Source: Arenimonas sp. SCN 70-307 (lineage in GTDB: Bacteria; Pseudomonadota; Gammaproteobacteria; Xanthomonadales; Xanthomonadaceae). From it: a DNA stretch of 64,000 nucleotides. The notes below the pieces were generated by a model. The model did not search any database. It worked only from the letters and a program-made list of their open reading frames with translations, and was not told the DNA's origin. Below are positions 59,627 to 64,000 of the stretch, piece after piece; the stretch's first letter is position 1; each line of letters opens with the position of its first letter. The translations under genes were made by a program, and so were the position numbers. The stretch spans positions 62,001 through 126,000 of the forward strand of contig NZ_MEDO01000003.1 of the NCBI RefSeq assembly GCF_001724815.1. The letters are read 5' to 3'.

Positions 59627-61750
59627 TCAGGCGCCGGCGAAGCGCGCGGCGCCGCCCACCCAGCGCGCCACCACGCGGCCGGCGAGGGCCGGGTCGCTGG
59701 CCAGCAGCGCGTCGGCGGCGCGGTGCACGGCCGGCAGCAGGTCGGCGTCGCGGACCAGGTCGGCGACGCGGAAGCTGGCCAGGCCGGTCTGGCGGGTACC
59801 CAGCAGCTCGCCCGGGCCGCGCAGCTCCAGGTCCTTCTCGGCGATCACGAAGCCGTCGGTGGTGGCGCGCATCACCTCCAGGCGCTCGCGCGCCAGCGCC
59901 GACAGCGGCGGCTTGTACATCAGCACGCAGCTCGAAGCGGCGGCGCCGCGGCCGACGCGCCCGCGCAGCTGGTGCAGCTGGGCCAGGCCCAGGCGCTCGG
60001 CGTTCTCGATGATCATCAGGCTGGCGTTGGGCACGTCCACGCCCACCTCGATGACGGTGGTGGCCACCAGCAGATGCAGCTCGCCGGCCTTGAAGCGCGC
60101 CATCACCGCCTGTTTCTCCGCCGGCTTCATCCGGCCGTGCAGCAGGCCCAGGCGCAGCCCCGGCAGCGCTTCGCCGAGCTGCTCGAAGGTGGTCTGCGCG
60201 GCCTGGGCCTCGACCTCCTCGCTGTCCTCGATCAGCGTGCACACCCAGTAGGCCTGGCGGCCCTCGGCGCAGGCGGCGCGGATGCGCTCGACCACCTCGC
60301 CGCGGCGCTCGCCGCTGACCGCCACCGTGGTCACCGGCGTGCGCCCGGGCGGCATTTCGTCGATCACCGACACGTCCAGGTCCGCGTAGGCCGACATCGC
60401 CAGCGTGCGCGGGATGGGCGTGGCGGTCATCACCAGCTGGTGCGGCACCTGGCTGCCGGACAGGCCCTTGTCGCGCAGCGCCAGGCGCTGGTGCACGCCG
60501 AAGCGGTGCTGCTCGTCGACGATGGCCAGGGCCAGCGCCGCGAACGCGACCTTCTCCTGCATCAGCGCGTGCGTGCCCACCACCACCTGGGCGCGGCCGA
60601 GCGCGATGTCCTCCAGCGCCGCGGCGCGCGCCTTGCCGGTGACCTTGCCGGCCAGCCAGGCCACGCGCAGGCCCAGCGGCTCGAGCCAGGCGCGGAAATT
60701 ATTGAAGTGCTGCTCGGCCAGCAGCTCGGTCGGCGCCATCAGCGCCACCTGCCGCCCGGCCTCGACCGCGTTGGCCGCGGCCAGCGCCGCCACCACGGTC
60801 TTGCCGCTGCCGACGTCGCCCTGCACCAGGCGCAGCATCGGCTCGGGCCGGGCCATGTCGCGGGCCACCTCGTCGAGCACCCGCTGCTGCGCGCCGGTGA
60901 GCGCGAACGGCAGGCGCTTGCGCAGCGCGGCCGCCAGCTTGCCCGGCGGCCGCACCGGCATCGCGCCGTGCTCGCGCAGGGCGATGCGCTGGCGGCGCAG
61001 GCTCAGGTGGTGGGCCAGCAGCTCCTCCAGCGCCAGCCGCCGCTGCGCCGGATGGCGGCCGGCGGCGAACAGCGCCAGGTCGGTGTCGGGCGGTGGCCGG
61101 TGCGCGGTGAGCAGGGCTTCGCGCAGCGTCGGCAGGCCCATCGCCTCGCGCGTGCCGGCGGGCAGCAGTTCCAGGGTTTCGGCCGGCGGCAGGCGCTCGA
61201 GCGCGGCGCCGACCAACTTGGCCACGGTGGCCGGACCCAGGCCTTCGATGGTCGGGTAGACCGGGTCGAGCCGGTCGCGCGGCGCGGCGTCCGCCTCGTC
61301 GGACAGCAGGCGATAGCTGGGGTGGACCATCTCCAGGCCGTGCTGGCCCGGCCGCACCTCGCCGTAGCAAAGGATGCGCCGGCCCGGCACGAACTGCGCG
61401 ACCTGCGCCTTGCCGAAATGGAAGAAGCGCAGCACCAGCGTGCCGCGCGACTCGTCGCCCACCGCCACGCGCAGCATCGGCCGGTAGCGGAAGCTGCGCT
61501 CGACCGCCTCCACCCGCGCCTCCACCTGCGCCGGGAGGCCCGGCCTCAGGTCGGCGATGGCGGTGATGCGGGTGCGGTCCTCGTAGCGCAGCGGCAGGTG
61601 CAGCCACAGGCCCTGCAGGGTTTCGAGCCCGCGCGCGGCGAGCTTGTCGGCCACCTTGGGGCCGACGCCGGGCAGCGCCGACACCGGCGCGTCGCCGCTG
61701 GCATCAAGCCGGGGCGCCGGGGCGTCGCGGCGTCGCGGCGGCCGCGCCAT
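59627..61750 (-). CDS. recG: ATP-dependent DNA helicase RecG
   Basis: A 707-residue branch-migration helicase. It has an N-terminal wedge/OB domain (about 20-200), Walker A VQGDVGSGKTVVAALA, the DEQHRFGV box, MTATPIPRTLA and the C-terminal helicase half with QLRGRVGRG, TDGFVIAEKDLELRGPG. It remodels stalled forks and Holliday junctions. It lies 3 nt after the RidA-type gene on minus, a pairing seen with spoT in related genomes. Confidence 0.97.
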   Translation of the reverse strand: MARPPRRRDAPAPRLDASGDAPVSALPGVGPKVADKLAARGLETLQGLWLHLPLRYEDRTRITAIADLRPGLPAQVEARVEAVERSFRYRPMLRVAVGDESRGTLVLRFFHFGKAQVAQFVPGRRILCYGEVRPGQHGLEMVHPSYRLLSDEADAAPRDRLDPVYPTIEGLGPATVAKLVGAALERLPPAETLELLPAGTREAMGLPTLREALLTAHRPPPDTDLALFAAGRHPAQRRLALEELLAHHLSLRRQRIALREHGAMPVRPPGKLAAALRKRLPFALTGAQQRVLDEVARDMARPEPMLRLVQGDVGSGKTVVAALAAANAVEAGRQVALMAPTELLAEQHFNNFRAWLEPLGLRVAWLAGKVTGKARAAALEDIALGRAQVVVGTHALMQEKVAFAALALAIVDEQHRFGVHQRLALRDKGLSGSQVPHQLVMTATPIPRTLAMSAYADLDVSVIDEMPPGRTPVTTVAVSGERRGEVVERIRAACAEGRQAYWVCTLIEDSEEVEAQAAQTTFEQLGEALPGLRLGLLHGRMKPAEKQAVMARFKAGELHLLVATTVIEVGVDVPNASLMIIENAERLGLAQLHQLRGRVGRGAAASSCVLMYKPPLSALARERLEVMRATTDGFVIAEKDLELRGPGELLGTRQTGLASFRVADLVRDADLLPAVHRAADALLASDPALAGRVVARWVGGAARFAGA

Positions 61751-61753
61751 GGT

Positions 61754-62137
<384 letters not shown>

Positions 62138-62201
62138 GGCGGTGCTCTTGGAGGGGCCTGCCCCATTGTAGGAGGCGCGGGCGAGCGCCCGCCAGCGGCG
62201 C

Positions 62202-64000
62202 TCAGAGGCGCTGCACGCCGTGCACCACGCCGAGCCGGCGGATGCGCCGGATCACGTCGGCCAGGTGCTTGCGATGGCGCACCTCGATGGCGAACTCCAT
62301 CACCGACACCGCCAGGTCGCGCTCGCGGTATTCGACCGCGTCGATGTTGGAATTGCTCTCGGCCACGGCCGCCGCCACCTGGGCCAGCACGCCGGGCTTG
62401 TTCTCGACCTCGATGCGCAGCGCCACGCGGTAGTCGCCCTCGACGTTGCGGTCCCAGGCCATGGGCACGCAGCGCTCGGGGAACTTGCGGTACTCGGCCA
62501 CGTTCGGGCAGTCCATGCGGTGCACCACCACGCCCTTGCCGGCGCTGAGGTAACCCATGATCTCGTCGCCCGGGATCGGGTGGCAGCAGACGGCGAAGCT
62601 GAGCACGCCGCGTTCGGTGCCGGTGATCATGATGCGCTCGCTCGGCGCCACCGGCGGGGCCTCGGCGGCCTGCTCCGACTCCTCGCCGTGCACCATCATC
62701 CGCGCCACCTGCGCCGGCATGCGGTTGCCCAGGGCGATGTCGGCCAGCAGCTCCTCCAGTCGCCGGTAGCGCAGCTCGGCCAGGAGCTGCTCGATGCGCT
62801 GCGGCGGCAGGCGGTCGAGCGAGCACTCCATCGCCTCGAGCGCGCGGTCGAGCATGCGGTGGCCCAGGTCGACGGCATCTTCGTGCTCGAGGCGCTTGAG
62901 GAAATGGCGGATGGCGGTGCGCGCCTTGCTCGAGACCACGTACTCGAGCCACTGCGGGCCCGGCGAGGCCGAAGGCGCGGTGATGACCTCCACGCTCTGG
63001 CCGCTGGCGAGCTTGGTGCGCAGCGGCACCAGCTTGCGGTCCACGCGCGCGGCCACCGCGTGGTTGCCCACGTCGGTGTGCACGGCATAGGCGAAGTCGA
63101 GCGCGGTGGCGTTGCGCGGCAGCGCCATGATGTCGCCCTTGGGCGTGAACAGGTAGACCTCGTCCGGGAACAGGTCGACCTTCACGTTCTCGAGGAATTC
63201 CAGCGACGAGCCCGCCGCCTGCTGGGTGTCCATCAGGTTGCGGATCCAGTCCTGGGCGCGCACCTGGGCGGCGCTGCTGCCGGTGCCGGCGGCCTTGTAG
63301 AGCCAGTGCGCGGCCACGCCGCGTTCGGCCACCAGGTCCATTTCCTCGGTGCGGATCTGCACTTCCACCGGCGCGCCATACGGGCCGAACAGCACCGTGT
63401 GCAGGCTCTGGTAGCCGTTGGCCTTGGGAATGGCGATGAAGTCGCGGAAGCGGCCGTCGAGCGGCTTGTACACGGAATGCACCGCGCCGAGCGCGTGGTA
63501 GCACTGCATCACGCCCGGCACCACGATGCGGAAGCCGAACACGTCGAGCACCTGCTCGAGGCTCTTCTGCTCCTGCTTCATCTTGGTGTAGATGCTCCAG
63601 GGCGACTTCACCCGGCTCACCAGCGTGTGCGGCAGCTGCTCCTGGGCCAGGCGCTGGGCCAGCTGGGCCTCGACCGTGGCCAGGGCCTCGCGGCGCATCA
63701 CCGGCTGCGAGGCGATGCGGCGGGAGATGACCGCGTGGCGCTTGGGATAAAGCGCGCGGAAGCCCAGGTCCTGCAGCTCGGCCTTGAACTTGTTCATGCC
63801 CAGGCGCTGGGCGATGGGCGCGTAGATCTCCAGCGTCTCGCGGGCGATGCGGCGGCGCGACTCGGCGGCCATCGAATCGAGCGTGCGCATGTTGTGCAGG
63901 CGGTCGGCCAGCTTGATCAGGATGACGCGCAGGTCGCGCGCCATCGCCAGCATCATCTTGCGGAAGCTCTCGGCGGCGGCTTCCTGGCGGTCGCGGAACT
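62202..64000 (-). CDS. spoT: Bifunctional (p)ppGpp synthetase/hydrolase SpoT (5' part beyond window)
   Basis: 599 residues of the C-terminal part are visible. They run from the end of the HD hydrolase domain (MARDLRVILIKLADRLHNM) through the synthetase domain (KSPWSIYTKMKQEQ, FGFRIVV), TGS (FTPKGDIMALPRNATALDFAYAVH), helical/CC region and ACT domain (VENKPGVLAQVAAAVAESNSN). It sets ppGpp levels for the stringent response. The reading frame continues to the window edge. Confidence 0.96.
   Translation of the reverse strand, partial: FRDRQEAAAESFRKMMLAMARDLRVILIKLADRLHNMRTLDSMAAESRRRIARETLEIYAPIAQRLGMNKFKAELQDLGFRALYPKRHAVISRRIASQPVMRREALATVEAQLAQRLAQEQLPHTLVSRVKSPWSIYTKMKQEQKSLEQVLDVFGFRIVVPGVMQCYHALGAVHSVYKPLDGRFRDFIAIPKANGYQSLHTVLFGPYGAPVEVQIRTEEMDLVAERGVAAHWLYKAAGTGSSAAQVRAQDWIRNLMDTQQAAGSSLEFLENVKVDLFPDEVYLFTPKGDIMALPRNATALDFAYAVHTDVGNHAVAARVDRKLVPLRTKLASGQSVEVITAPSASPGPQWLEYVVSSKARTAIRHFLKRLEHEDAVDLGHRMLDRALEAMECSLDRLPPQRIEQLLAELRYRRLEELLADIALGNRMPAQVARMMVHGEESEQAAEAPPVAPSERIMITGTERGVLSFAVCCHPIPGDEIMGYLSAGKGVVVHRMDCPNVAEYRKFPERCVPMAWDRNVEGDYRVALRIEVENKPGVLAQVAAAVAESNSNIDAVEYRERDLAVSVMEFAIEVRHRKHLADVIRRIRRLGVVHGVQRL

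Overview
The window is a GC-rich (roughly two-thirds G+C) chromosomal segment of a gammaproteobacterium, most likely a member of the Lysobacteraceae (Xanthomonadaceae). The evidence is a glycolytic gapA/pgk/pyk/fba neighbourhood of the kind I associate with that family, the ponA-divergent pilMNOPQ cluster, BigR-type sulfur regulation, and REP-like elements with GTAGGAG/CTCCTAC termini. It opens inside a sensor kinase gene and closes inside spoT.

Layout. 1-3090: a secreted-protein/response regulator/kinase operon, the rimB-rimK ribosome-modification pair and tRNA-Gly(CCC), all on minus. 3158-10180: thiS, thiG, trmB, an SLC13-type transporter, a Rieske protein (minus), a small membrane protein, an FAH hydrolase, mscL and an M28 peptidase. 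10191-16579: a minus-strand run with a gluzincin-like protein, a SpoU methyltransferase and an RND pump with its adaptor. 16736-21618: class I aldolase, pyruvate kinase, a HAD phosphatase and phosphoglycerate kinase, with a 429-bp nested palindromic repeat between aldolase and pyruvate kinase. 21706-23860: an overlapping acetyltransferase / tsaC-like / membrane-protein operon.

23857-32820 is the notable part. It is an intact-looking mobile element of 8964 bp with 23-bp terminal inverted repeats (20/23 matching), flanked by a perfect 9-bp direct repeat, GCCGGAGCC. Removing the element and one repeat copy rebuilds a perfect intrinsic-terminator hairpin with an A8/T8 tract, shared by the convergent host genes (the membrane-protein gene and gapA). 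The element therefore sits in the loop of a host terminator. It carries a 570-residue double zinc-ribbon, DDE-like protein (probable transposase). It also carries a WYL regulator divergent from a translationally coupled N6-adenine methyltransferase and PD-(D/E)XK nuclease, which looks like a compact restriction-modification-like defence module. A second cargo operon encodes a transglutaminase-like protein, a secreted single-motif RHS-core protein and a coupled membrane protein. Hairpins near both ends would insulate the cargo.

32872-38409: gapA, an OmpW-type porin, an S1/P1 nuclease, a BlaR/BlaI-type pair with tandem TTAC-N4-GTAA dyads, and an ETHE1-like sulfur dioxygenase. 38413-43812: trxC, a second RND pump, its adaptor, a DUF2892 protein and a divergent BigR-like repressor, probably a thiol/sulfur-stress regulon. 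43830-64000: transketolase, a dicarboxylate/amino-acid symporter, a cyclic-nucleotide-binding/EAL phosphodiesterase, pilQPONM, divergent PBP1a, citrate synthase, L31 type B, nucleoside hydrolase, recG, a RidA protein and spoT (incomplete).

All calls come from reading the sequence and recalled family knowledge. No database search was run.
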